Origin: Filomicrobium insigne
GTDB taxonomy: Bacteria > Pseudomonadota > Alphaproteobacteria > Rhizobiales > Hyphomicrobiaceae
Direction: 5' to 3'
Length of the DNA: 64,000 bases
Assembly (NCBI RefSeq): GCF_900104305.1
Contig: NZ_FNJC01000003.1
Location: forward strand, 124,001-188,000
Part shown: in pieces, positions 35,234-43,008 of the stretch
Position numbering within the stretch: position 1 is the stretch's first letter
Layout of the letters: every line of letters starts with the position of its first letter
Notes under the pieces: model-generated
What the model saw: only the letters and a program-made list of their open reading frames with translations
Databases searched by the model: none
What the model was told of the DNA's origin: nothing
Made by a program: the position numbers and the translations under genes

Positions 35234-35776
35234 GTGAAAGGCAAGCGGCAGCGGATCGAGCCCTATTTGCGTCGCTTATACGGTTACGCGTTCAGCCTCA
35301 CGCACGACGCTGACATTGCGCGCGAGCTTTTACATGAGGCTGTAGTCAAAGCTCTGGCGGCCAGGGAAGTTCCCTGCGACGAGCCCGCGTATAGGGCATG
35401 GCTTTTTCGCATTCTCCGCAACGCCTTTACCGACCGGCATCGCCGTCAGCGCGATATCGAGTGGGCCGCGGACCTTGGCGAGGAAGACATCGGTATGTGG
35501 GATTTCGGGTCCGAAACCCAGCAAGTCAATGTATTGGCGGTCCGTATGGCCTTTGGCGAATTGCCAGTCGCGCACCGGGAGATTATCGGTGCCATCGATA
35601 TATCAGGTCTGACTTATGCCGAAGCGGCGGATCTACTTCAGGTTCCGGTAGGTACGATCATGAGCCGCATTTCCCGAGCGCGTGCAGCCCTATACAAAGC
35701 AATGGCGAAAACCAGAGCGGAAACGACGATCGAGTTTCTACCCGTGCAAAGGGCAGGCAGAAAGGGCAGCAGTTAA
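35234..35776 (+). CDS. ECF sigma factor beside sulfite dehydrogenase genes
   Basis: A 180-residue ECF sigma factor. Region 2: LYGYAFSLTHDADIARELLHEAVVKALAA and YRAWLFRILRNAFTDRHRRQR. Region 4: LPVAHREIIGAIDISGLTYAEAADLLQVPVGTIMSRISRARAAL. It overlaps the anti-sigma gene by one base (TAATG). The layout sigma, anti-sigma, SorA, SorB resembles the Sinorhizobium meliloti RpoE1/RpoE4 systems, which I recall as sulfite-responsive and controlling a sulfite oxidase. Group assignment (ECF26-like) is by resemblance only. A GTAACC/CGAA promoter is not present upstream. Confidence 0.9.
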   Translation: MKGKRQRIEPYLRRLYGYAFSLTHDADIARELLHEAVVKALAAREVPCDEPAYRAWLFRILRNAFTDRHRRQRDIEWAADLGEEDIGMWDFGSETQQVNVLAVRMAFGELPVAHREIIGAIDISGLTYAEAADLLQVPVGTIMSRISRARAALYKAMAKTRAETTIEFLPVQRAGRKGSS

Positions 35777-36543
35777 TGACAAGCCAGCGTATCGGTATCG
35801 AAACGCTGAGTGCTTACGTCGACGGTGAACTAACGCCGGCGGAAGCTGCTGACGTCGCCCGCGCAGCGGCGCGGGATCGGGCTATAGCCGCACAAATCGC
35901 CTCCCTGCGCGAGATGAAAGCCGCGATCGCGGACTTGGCACCGACCGTTACGCTGCGGATGCCGGAAAAGCCGAAACGTTGGCCATTTGCCCTGCCAGCG
36001 ATGGCTGCGGCAGCGTCTTTGGCTGCTGTGTTGATCTTGGCTGTCGTACTATCCGGCCACTTCGATCCGAAGCCGGGAACGCCATTGACAGCCCTGTTCG
36101 AAACGCACCATCGTGACTGGACCTTCGATCGCTCGGCGCCGGCAGGGGGGCTAGCGCGCGTGGATTATGCTGGGTCACAGCCTGAGATGCTGGACCTGAC
36201 GGCCGCTCAACTCGCGTTCGCGGGTCGTGAGAGCTTTGTGTACGACGGCAGGATACTTGATCGGCTTGGTTACGAGGGTACGCGCGGTTGCCGCCTGAGT
36301 TTGTTCAAGATTCCACAGGGAGTAGAGATTACGGCCAACGCATTTGCCCCACCACTGCACGCGCGGGTTTGGACGAGTGGCGGCAACAGCTTCCTTCTTA
36401 TGGCTCAGGGAATGGCGCCGCGACGCTTCCGGGAACTCGCGACCGTCATCGAAAGTGCGATCCGTAGCCAACGGCCCTTTGATGCGAAAACGCGCCAGCG
36501 GCTCGCACAAGCCCGAGCCGCAAGCCGCCCGTGCCAAGCTTGA
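35776..36543 (+). CDS. membrane-anchored anti-sigma factor
   Basis: 255 residues. The N-terminus (IGIETLSAYVDGELTPAEAADVARAAARDRAIAAQIASLREMKAAI) is a zinc-less anti-sigma domain. One membrane helix lies near residues 72-92 (FALPAMAAAASLAAVLILAVVL). The remaining 160 residues are periplasmic and probably sense the signal; they contain single cysteines in GTRGCRLSLF and near the C-terminus (SRPCQA). The ATG shares one base with the sigma stop. It should hold the upstream sigma factor at the membrane until a periplasmic oxidant or sulfite signal arrives (inference). Confidence 0.88.
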   Translation: MTSQRIGIETLSAYVDGELTPAEAADVARAAARDRAIAAQIASLREMKAAIADLAPTVTLRMPEKPKRWPFALPAMAAAASLAAVLILAVVLSGHFDPKPGTPLTALFETHHRDWTFDRSAPAGGLARVDYAGSQPEMLDLTAAQLAFAGRESFVYDGRILDRLGYEGTRGCRLSLFKIPQGVEITANAFAPPLHARVWTSGGNSFLLMAQGMAPRRFRELATVIESAIRSQRPFDAKTRQRLAQARAASRPCQA

Positions 36544-36585
36544 ACGGCCCTCTCCTACGCACCATAAATTTTTTCCAAGGCGCAT

Positions 36586-36611
36586 GGAATAAACGCGACC
36601 CCTGAAACGTC
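36586..36611 (+). promoter_or_regulatory. candidate ECF promoter of sorAB
   Basis: GGAATAAAC at 36586-36594 and CGTC at 36608-36611 (17 nt between GGAAT and CGTC) resemble an ECF promoter, 48 nt before the sorA ATG. I found no second copy before the sigma gene, so the link to that sigma factor is unproven. Confidence 0.3.
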
Positions 36612-36658
36612 TTCTCTCAATAAGCCGTCGTCTGACGAGAACAATAGGGAGGAAACGT

Positions 36659-37954
36659 ATGGGAAAGAAGACCGTGGAACGCGGGCTGTTCGAGCTATTC
36701 GAACGGGACGCAGAAATGGCTGACGAGCTCGTGTTTGGCCGCCGTACGGGCGCGGACCGTCGCGGCTTTTTGAAGGGGGCGGGGTTGGCGTCCATGGGAG
36801 CCATGCTCGGGGCATCCATTCCCTTCCATCGCAATATGCCGAGCGGCTTCATTCCAGTAGCCCTAGCCGATGTCGCAAAGGTTGAGGGCAAAGACGGGCT
36901 CCAGCTCGTCAATGACAAACCCTTGAACGCAGAGACGCCGCCGCACCTGCTCGACGATGCCATCACGCCAACGGCACGGCACTTCATCCGTAACAATGGC
37001 AACCCGCCGGAAAACACCGATCCCGCGAACTGGACGATCACGATCGACGGTGAGGTGGAAAAGCCCCTCAAGCTGTCCATTGCTGACCTGAAGAAAGACT
37101 TCGACGTTGTCGAACAGGCCATGGTCATCGAATGCGCCGGGAACGGCCGAAGTTTCTTCGATCCTCCCGTGAGCGGCGGGCAGTGGACCTATGGCGCGGT
37201 TGGGTGCTCAAAATGGACAGGCGTCAGGCTTGCCGACGTACTGAAAGCTGCAGGCGTTAAAAAGAGCGCGATCTACACCGGACACGAGGGCGCCGATACG
37301 CATCTTTCGGGCGACGAGAAAAAGAAAACCTTGTCGCGGGGACTGCCGATTGAAAAGGCGATGGACCCAAATACGCTTATCGCTTTCGAGCAGAATGGCG
37401 GGGCATTGCACATCGATAATGGCGCTCCCGTCCGGTTGGTGGCCTCTGGTTATCCGGGATCGTGCTCGCAGAAGTGGCTGACGCGCGTTTGGGTGCGCGA
37501 CAAAGTCCACGACGGTGCGAAGATGACCGGTAGCTCCTACCGCGTTCCAAACCGACCGGTCGAGCCTGGTGAAAAGGTCGAGGACAAGGATTACGTGATC
37601 ATCGGGGAAATGCCCGTTAAGTCACTGATCACCTCGCCGATGACCCGCAGTTCGCCCTCAAGTCGAGAGATCGACGTGCGGGGACACGCATGGAGCGGCG
37701 CACACGAGGTTGTCGAAGTTGCGGTCTCCTATGACTTTGGTCAGACATGGCAGAAGGCGGAACTCGATAAGCCCGTCAATCCGTTCGCATGGCAGAACTG
37801 GCGGACAAAGATAACGTTGCCACAAGCCGGCTACTACGAAATCTGGGCCCGCGCGACGAACGACCAGGGCGTGAGCCAGCCGCACATGATCGTCTGGAAC
37901 CCCAAGGGCTATCTTAACAACGCCATGCATCGCGTGGCGGTTACCGTTAGCTGA
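36659..37954 (+). CDS. sorA: sulfite dehydrogenase molybdopterin subunit, SorA-like
   Basis: 431 residues. A Tat signal is seen (RRGFLKGAGLASMGAMLGAS, about residues 36-55). The Mo-cofactor domain has VIECAGNGRSFFDPPVSGGQWTYGAVG near residues 155-182, with the cysteine that ligates molybdenum, and a C-terminal dimerisation domain (HAWSGAHEVVEVAVSYDFGQTW). It oxidises sulfite to sulfate in the periplasm and passes electrons to cytochrome c. A GGGAGG site precedes the ATG. The adjacent cytochrome and ECF sigma pair support the assignment; SoxC-type function is the alternative. Confidence 0.9.
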   Translation: MGKKTVERGLFELFERDAEMADELVFGRRTGADRRGFLKGAGLASMGAMLGASIPFHRNMPSGFIPVALADVAKVEGKDGLQLVNDKPLNAETPPHLLDDAITPTARHFIRNNGNPPENTDPANWTITIDGEVEKPLKLSIADLKKDFDVVEQAMVIECAGNGRSFFDPPVSGGQWTYGAVGCSKWTGVRLADVLKAAGVKKSAIYTGHEGADTHLSGDEKKKTLSRGLPIEKAMDPNTLIAFEQNGGALHIDNGAPVRLVASGYPGSCSQKWLTRVWVRDKVHDGAKMTGSSYRVPNRPVEPGEKVEDKDYVIIGEMPVKSLITSPMTRSSPSSREIDVRGHAWSGAHEVVEVAVSYDFGQTWQKAELDKPVNPFAWQNWRTKITLPQAGYYEIWARATNDQGVSQPHMIVWNPKGYLNNAMHRVAVTVS

Positions 37955-37964
37955 CGCTCCGGCG

Positions 37965-37993
37965 GCGAGGAGCCAGCGCGAAGGGCTCCTCGC
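37965..37993 (+). terminator. hairpin between sorA and sorB
   Basis: 10-nt complementary arms (37965-37974 and 37984-37993) lie 11 nt after the sorA stop. There is no long T tract, so this may reduce rather than end transcription into sorB, or stabilise the sorA message. Confidence 0.5.
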
Positions 37994-38010
37994 ACTATTT
38001 CAAATTAAAA

Positions 38011-38373
38011 ATGCGGTTGAAAAACATCATGAGCATCATTGCTTTGGCACCAAGGTGGCTCTCCGCCTTGGTTATCGGGATTTGTGTGGTGTTTGCGGGA
38101 GTGCCCACCGTTGGCGCTCAGCAACAAGAGGAAGATGAGTACCAGGGCCTGCCGGAAGGTGAGGGGCGAGAGGAAGTCGCGGCCTATTGCGGGGCTTGCC
38201 ATTCTCTCGGTCTGGTTTCGCAGCAGAAGCTTCCCCGTCATCGCTGGGAGGATTTGCTCGTATGGATGAACGAAAAGCAGGGGATGCCCAAGCTTCCGCC
38301 TGAAGATGAAAAGATTGTCCTCGACTATCTCACTGAACACCTGGGCCCGCCGAAGACCCGCCGACGGTTCTGA
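38011..38373 (+). CDS. sorB: periplasmic cytochrome c, SorB-like subunit
   Basis: 120 residues. The signal peptide ends near VGAQQQ (residue 38). One haem-binding CxxCH motif (YCGACHSLG) lies near residue 70, and MPKLPPEDEKIVLDYL offers a methionine ligand. It is the electron acceptor expected for SorA. No strong ribosome site precedes the ATG at 38011; an ATG at 38029 is in frame. It lies 56 nt after sorA behind a hairpin. Confidence 0.85.
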   Translation: MRLKNIMSIIALAPRWLSALVIGICVVFAGVPTVGAQQQEEDEYQGLPEGEGREEVAAYCGACHSLGLVSQQKLPRHRWEDLLVWMNEKQGMPKLPPEDEKIVLDYLTEHLGPPKTRRRF

Positions 38374-38402
38374 AGTTTTTGCCCCAGCTAGGAACTGCGC
38401 GC

Positions 38403-39206
38403 CTAGTTCCGAAATGCCTTATCGAGATTTTTGGCTTTGTCGAGGTTCTTGGCCTTGGCCGTATTTTTCATTTCGCCGATATGAGCTGAGTTGAGGTCGG
38501 CGCCTTCAAAGTTGGCGCCGGCAACATTGGCGCCAGTGAAGTCGGCTGCCGCGAGCTCGCTGTTTTTCAGGTTTGCGTCTGTAAGATCCGCATCTCGCAA
38601 AGAGGCAAATTCCATCATAACCCGGGCCAAATTGGCTTTCCGAAATGACGCTCCATCGAGATTCGCGCTTTTAAGGACGCCCCGCATCAAACCCATCGAT
38701 TGGTTTGTCTCGTCTGCCGATAGGTTGGCTCCATCAAATTGGGCGTCTTTCAAACTCGCATTTGTGAAATCTGCGGCGACGCGCGCATTGCTCAAGTCCG
38801 CACCATCAAGACGGGCATCCCAGAGTTGAGTTGCGAACAGACTGGCACCCTTCAATGACGCACCCGAGAAGTCAGACTTGAGAGCCCAGGCTTGATCCAG
38901 AGTGACGCCGTCGAGATTGGAATCTTTGAAGTTCGTCTTATTGATGCGCGCAGCTTGTAGTTTGATCCGTCTGAGATCGAGCCCCGACAGGTCGAGACCG
39001 TTCAAACTCTTTCCCGTGAGATCAAGCTCAGCGCCAGCCGGAAGCTCGGCAAGGGATTGGATGACGTCGTCCCGCGACATGTCTGCCTTGGTAAAGGATT
39101 CCGAGGTGACATCGAGCCCGGTGAAATCCTGCGAACGCGCAATAGGCGGCGAGATGTTCAGCATCACGAGTGCGAAAGCGGTAACCAGCAGCGCTGGGCG
39201 TAGCAT
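38403..39206 (-). CDS. secreted pentapeptide-repeat protein
   Basis: 267 residues. Signal peptide about 1-25 (ending PIARSQ). From about residue 55 to 250 runs a continuous A(N/D)LxX pentapeptide repeat (LNGLDLSGLDLRRIKLQAARI ... ADLTDANLKNSELAAADFTGANVAGANFEGADLNSAHIG), which folds as a right-handed quadrilateral beta-helix. The end holds a short KAKNLDKAKNLDKA repeat. A periplasmic location is unusual for this fold, which is often cytosolic. Partner unknown. It converges on sorB. Confidence 0.88.
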   Translation of the reverse strand: MLRPALLVTAFALVMLNISPPIARSQDFTGLDVTSESFTKADMSRDDVIQSLAELPAGAELDLTGKSLNGLDLSGLDLRRIKLQAARINKTNFKDSNLDGVTLDQAWALKSDFSGASLKGASLFATQLWDARLDGADLSNARVAADFTNASLKDAQFDGANLSADETNQSMGLMRGVLKSANLDGASFRKANLARVMMEFASLRDADLTDANLKNSELAAADFTGANVAGANFEGADLNSAHIGEMKNTAKAKNLDKAKNLDKAFRN

Positions 39207-39331
39207 GGTTTGTCCTCCGTGCCGGGGCAGGCATGCGCTGGCGACGGATATCCAAAGTCACCACGTTTTACTCAAATGCCTATTCGAAGCCGACCTAACA
39301 AGGCGTGCGACCCGCAAAAGGAGAGTAAGGA

Positions 39332-39603
39332 ATGGATAGTCGGCTTTCCGCCGCCAGGTTATCGGAGGGTTGACGGTTGGGGCAGCAGGCTCGGGGATGT
39401 TAGCCGTGACGGCCTCCGCTGAGGAGGCGACTGGGCCAACCGGTTCCACAGCCCCTAGCGCGCAACCGCCCGGAGCCTGCACGCTGCTACCCCAAGCGGT
39501 TGAAGGTCCGTACTATTTCGATCCGGCACAGATGGCATCTTCAAAGGCGGACAGAGAGAAGGCGGCGGTACGGTATTGGCTATCAAGGAAGAGCCTGATG
39601 TGA
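39332..39603 (+). pseudogene. remnant of an intradiol ring-cleavage dioxygenase
   Basis: The frame from 39370 encodes a Tat-like tail (RRQVIGGLTVGAAGSG just upstream in frame) and CTLLPQAVEGPYYFDPAQ, the conserved N-terminal signature of intradiol dioxygenases. It then loses similarity and stops after 77 residues, against about 220-260 normally. The natural ATG at 39332 has a ribosome site but is in a different frame, with a stop at 39371. So the gene carries a frameshift near its start and a truncation. The iron-ligand tyrosines and histidines are missing. Confidence 0.65.
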
Positions 39604-39710
39604 TCGTCGCCTCACTCTTGATTGGCGTCGACCGCACTGGGGAGGCAGCGCGTCAGCCCGGTGGCGTTCGGGGATTTCTGAAAAGCATTTTTGAGGGGGC
39701 TGAAAGGTAA
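39561..39710 (+). pseudogene. possible C-terminal remnant of an unidentified gene
   Basis: An open frame without its own start reads GGGTVLAIKEEPDVIVASL and ends in LKSIFEGAER plus a TAA. It begins where the dioxygenase remnant loses similarity, in a shifted frame. It looks like the far side of a deletion that joined two gene ends. I do not recognise the protein. Confidence 0.3.
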
Positions 39711-39835
39711 GTTCCTTTCTCAAAGTTGGGCCGTTAAAGCAGGAGGCGATTATCCTTAATTGAGGTAAATCAACACGCTTGCCTTCCAAAGAGATACCTT
39801 AAACTCAAGTCCCGGCCTAATTGCGAGGCAGTCCC

Positions 39836-40294
39836 ATGCGGCGTACGACGTGGATCCTTGTTGCTGACGGCGCTAGAGCGCGCATCATTTCGCGTGTCGT
39901 CGAAGGGTTTGGGGCATGCGCCGACACAACAATTTCAGAACCTTATAATTTTGAAGAAGAACGTTCGCCCGGTCGAGAATTGACACGCGAACGCCCCACA
40001 CGCGTGCATGATCGCTTCGGGCCGGGGCGACATGCGGTGGAGCCGAAACAGGATGCCAGCCGCAAAATGGTCACCAGATTTGCGACTGAGATCGCTGATA
40101 TGCTCAGCGCTAGTTTGAAAGCGAGAGGCTTTGATCGGCTCATCGTCGTTGCTCCACCTGCAATGCTGGGTGATCTGCGCAAGTCGCTGAGCAACCATGT
40201 GCGCGCGAAAGTGATCGCCGAGATCGATAAGGATATGACCAAAGCCGGGATTCCCGAGGTCATGAAGCATATCGAAGCTGGGTACATCGGTTAA
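39836..40294 (+). CDS. host attachment protein family (PF10116-like)
   Basis: 152 residues from the ATG at 39836, with GAGG 7 nt upstream. TWILVADGARARIISRV opens the family, and FATEIADMLSASLKARGFDRLIVVAPPAMLGDLRKSLSNHVRAKVIAEIDKDMTK near residues 80-140 matches the eRF1-domain-like fold seen in these proteins. The name comes from an Agrobacterium attachment study; actual biochemistry is unclear, and many copies sit in stress gene regions. No signal peptide. Confidence 0.85.
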   Translation: MRRTTWILVADGARARIISRVVEGFGACADTTISEPYNFEEERSPGRELTRERPTRVHDRFGPGRHAVEPKQDASRKMVTRFATEIADMLSASLKARGFDRLIVVAPPAMLGDLRKSLSNHVRAKVIAEIDKDMTKAGIPEVMKHIEAGYIG

Positions 40295-40470
40295 TCTCCG
40301 CGATTGCCCCATAGGTAAAACACCCGTATTTGCGGTGAAGCTTAGGGTTGGACATCCATGAGGCGTCCATAGCCGTGACGATGCGCGCATAATAGTATGC
40401 TGTAGATTTTATCGGGGTCTTAGGCGGGAGGGGCGCATGGGCCATGAGGGCCAGGAAGTCCAGTTGAAGG

Positions 40471-40644
40471 ATGCGCTGGTGGACGTTGCTCGGAGTGCCG
40501 GCGCTTTCGATGCCGGTCGCGCGGTCGGCCAATGGCCTTCCGCTCGCCATTCAACTGGTAGGAGGCTTCGGCGAGGATCAGCATCTTCTGCAAACCGCCA
40601 AATGGGTTGAGCAGAACCTGACCAATCCGTTCGCGGAAGCTTAG
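40471..40644 (+). pseudogene. C-terminal remnant of an amidase
   Basis: The frame reads LLGVPALSMPVARSANGLPL, then AIQLVGGFGEDQHLLQTAKW, and stops at 40642. This is the C-terminal signature of the amidase-signature family (G-x-PA-x-S-x-P and GLP-x-x-x-Q). The upstream part of the about 450-residue enzyme, including the Ser-Ser-Lys catalytic region, is absent, and the frame is stopped at 40464. The piece is a decayed gene end. Confidence 0.6.
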
Positions 40645-40716
40645 CGCGAATTTCTGACTTCGCTGGGTCGGGGACCATGTCTCCCCGATCCGGGAGCGCA
40701 GAAACGCACCAGATTT

Positions 40717-41304
40717 CTAGTCGAGCTTGCGCGAAATCGTGAACGCACCCCTTAATTCGTTCGGCTTGAATCCGGTCGCTTGGTCTTCGGGATAAAGCCG
40801 GGAAATCTCCGCTTTCACCTCAGGCTTCAGCTCAGTGCCGTGACACGCGAGACAGGGTTCGGCGGCCATGGGTATGGCCTTCATGTAGCGAAAGGTCTTT
40901 TCGCCATTCTCGGAGACGACCTCGATGTGTTCGAGCTTGGCAAGATCAGCTCCGGATGAAGCCTTTTCCAAAAACTCTTCAAGGACTTTGCGCTCATAAG
41001 CATCAGGTGCGTTCTTCGGATTGCGCACCCGGAGCGCTGTACGGCCCACCGTCAGACCATGCTGTTTCGAGGTCTGAATTGCGAGGTCGCCTACGACAGT
41101 GTTGCAGACTTGGAGCGCGGTAACAGGTCCACCGGATTTAATGGCAGCGACAAGCTCACCCTTCAAACGCTCTCCGAGATCCTTCGCGGCAGCGCGTGCA
41201 CGGTTAAGTGTCTCTGCATCGTTTGTCTCTGTCGCGGGGGCGACGGCTGGGAATGCGGCCGCTAAGAGAACGGCCAAAAGACCTGCGGTAAGTCGTTGAG
41301 GCAT
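40717..41304 (-). CDS. periplasmic c-type haem protein, DUF3365/Tll0287-like
   Basis: 195 residues. Signal peptide about 1-24. The domain has VTALQVCNTVVGDLAIQTSKQHGLTVGRTALRVRNPKNAPDAYE near residues 60-105 and one haem-binding motif in EPCLACHGTELKP near residue 150. DUF3365 domains bind haem c and are thought to sense redox state or gas, often attached to kinases; here the domain stands alone in the periplasm. Location between two oxidant/sulfite sigma modules suggests a redox role (inference). Confidence 0.85.
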   Translation of the reverse strand: MPQRLTAGLLAVLLAAAFPAVAPATETNDAETLNRARAAAKDLGERLKGELVAAIKSGGPVTALQVCNTVVGDLAIQTSKQHGLTVGRTALRVRNPKNAPDAYERKVLEEFLEKASSGADLAKLEHIEVVSENGEKTFRYMKAIPMAAEPCLACHGTELKPEVKAEISRLYPEDQATGFKPNELRGAFTISRKLD

Positions 41305-41421
41305 AGGGCAGCGCTCCGTTCCAGTTGTCTAACATTGTCCCGAAGATAGGACGCTCAAAAAGATTAAGCTAGGCGGCCGAAGGTTACCCCTTCGTGCGAC
41401 GAAGAAGCTGTCCGGAAACTG

Positions 41422-42072
41422 TCACCAGCGCAGCAAGTAGCGGCCGAGCAGCGCGCCGACGAGCGTGGGCACCGCCATACCGAGCCCGTACCAGATCAGC
41501 ACGAACGGCATCGCGCTCTCGTCGCAGGAAAACGCATAGATAAACGCGGCAGACGCCCCCGCGGCCAACCCAACAGAGGCGCCCGCGAGCGTAGGGTGTG
41601 TCGGCGCCATCGACCGCATGGCCCACAGCGCTCCGGCGAGTATGGGGAGCGACAAAAGCATAATCAGCCAGGGGCATATGGCCGCCGTCTTGCCCATGAT
41701 AAGCGCGCGATAGTCGGCGACTGGCGCATTTGCGAGTTGCACGGCGGCCAACGCAGACATCGCGAGCAGGACACCAACAATTCCGGCCCACATCGAGCGG
41801 GACACTTTTCCCTCAGGACGCGCCAGGCGCCAAACGGCCACGAGGCCGGCTAACATCAAGAGCCCCGTGAAGGCGAACTTGATCCAAAAGGGCGGAGACG
41901 TAAACGCGGTGGGCAAATCAGGGCGCAGGCCCAAAGCAAAAAGCGTGGCGGCAGCGATCGTGAGGACGACGCCCGCGCCGATTCCAAGCCCCAATCGTCG
42001 CGACACAAATCCACGCGGCGCCGGCTTTAGGCCGGTCGCGAGGGAGTCGATGAGGTCTGGCGTAGTAGTCAA
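41422..42072 (-). CDS. nrsF: NrsF family membrane anti-sigma factor (DUF1109)
   Basis: 216 residues with six membrane helices. IDSLATGLKPAPRGFVSRRLGLGIGAGVVLTIAAATLFALGLRPDL at the N-terminus and YAFSCDESAMPFVLIWYGLGMAVPTLVGALLGRYLLRW at the C-terminus are characteristic. In Caulobacter and Azospira NrsF restrains SigF and responds to oxidants, probably through a cysteine pair; CPWLIML near residue 127 and FSCDES near residue 185 are the candidates here. It overlaps sigF by 4 nt. Confidence 0.92.
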   Translation of the reverse strand: MTTTPDLIDSLATGLKPAPRGFVSRRLGLGIGAGVVLTIAAATLFALGLRPDLPTAFTSPPFWIKFAFTGLLMLAGLVAVWRLARPEGKVSRSMWAGIVGVLLAMSALAAVQLANAPVADYRALIMGKTAAICPWLIMLLSLPILAGALWAMRSMAPTHPTLAGASVGLAAGASAAFIYAFSCDESAMPFVLIWYGLGMAVPTLVGALLGRYLLRW

Positions 42073-42620
42073 GGCGCGTCGTTTCCTTTCATGCGTCGAG
42101 CAAGCAGTTTCAATCCTCTGTGAATGGCGACCTTGACCGCGGATTCTGAAGCTCCGGAGGCCGCAGAGACTTCAGCAATCGAACGCCCGTCGATTTTGAC
42201 GGCGCGAATAAAGCCGCGCGTCTGTTCCGGCAGGTCTCCCAGCAGTTTCTCCACGTCGTGCCGAGCCCCCGTCGCTTCGGAGTCATCGGCAGAGATCAGG
42301 TCGTTCATGTCATCGATCGGCACCGATAAATGCGCACGGCTCGCACGCAAATGGTCGATCAACTTGTACCGTGCAATGGCATGCAGCCACGCAGTAAACG
42401 GGCGGTCGCTATCGTAGGTAAAACGGCGCGTATGAACCGCGAGCAGTGTCTCCTGCACGAGATCCTCCGTAGAGGCATGCCCGGGCCCCATCCTGCGCGA
42501 GTAGTACGCACGTACCCGGTCGCCGACATCACTCAGCAACTGGCGGTACGACTTCTCGTCACCGGCCAAAGCCTCGATCATCAATCTGCGTAGCCGTTCT
42601 TCTACCGGCTGCACGTCCAC
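42069..42620 (-). CDS. sigF: ECF sigma factor SigF (ECF16-like)
   Basis: 183 residues. Region 2: VRAYYSRRMGPGHASTEDLVQETLLAVHTRRFTYDSDRPFTAWLHAIARYKLIDHLR. Region 4: LPEQTRGFIRAVKIDGRSIAEVSAASGASESAVKVAIHRGLKLLARR. It is coupled to nrsF by ATGA. A GTAACT-N16-CGAA promoter on the same strand has its -10 only 11 nt before the ATG at 42620, so translation would be almost leaderless, or start at the ATG at 42581. A second such promoter drives the divergent mrpX. Confidence 0.93.
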   Translation of the reverse strand: MDVQPVEERLRRLMIEALAGDEKSYRQLLSDVGDRVRAYYSRRMGPGHASTEDLVQETLLAVHTRRFTYDSDRPFTAWLHAIARYKLIDHLRASRAHLSVPIDDMNDLISADDSEATGARHDVEKLLGDLPEQTRGFIRAVKIDGRSIAEVSAASGASESAVKVAIHRGLKLLARRMKGNDAP

Positions 42621-42630
42621 CTAATCCTTA

Positions 42631-42656
42631 TTCGTTTCAATAGGCGCAAGAGTTAC
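42631..42656 (-). promoter_or_regulatory. SigF-type promoter of sigF-nrsF
   Basis: On the minus strand, GTAACT (42656-42651), a 16-nt spacer and CGAA (42634-42631). It matches the Caulobacter SigF pattern GTAACC-N16-CGAA with one mismatch. Confidence 0.65.
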
Positions 42657-42718
42657 AGCGCGAAGCTGACGCACACACCATTAGCGAGCAGGTTACTGAT
42701 CACAAGGACGTGACGATA

Positions 42719-42744
42719 GTAACCGACCTGCTCTCCTTCCCGAA
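42719..42744 (+). promoter_or_regulatory. SigF-type promoter of mrpX-yedZ-yedY
   Basis: GTAACC at 42719-42724, a 16-nt spacer and CGAA at 42741-42744. Exact SigF pattern. It lies about 265 nt before the mrpX ATG, leaving an unusually long leader. Confidence 0.75.
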
Positions 42745-43008
42745 TTCACCTTCAACACCGGCGCAACGCGTCGACAGAGAAGATTTGATCGGGAGATTTG
42801 CAATGCCCAGGGCATCGCCGTTCTAGTCCAGCCTCCGAGCAAAAGAACTTTGGCACGGTGTCCGCACCACCTGCGGAAACGACGCGCCATGTCCGAAATC
42901 CAGAGTGCCGGATTTGCAAAACTCCGGTGTTCGGGATCGCGCTGGGCTTATCGGCCTAGCATTCACCCACGCGCTTAAAAGTAGCGCACGCTTTCAAGGA
43001 AGATTATT

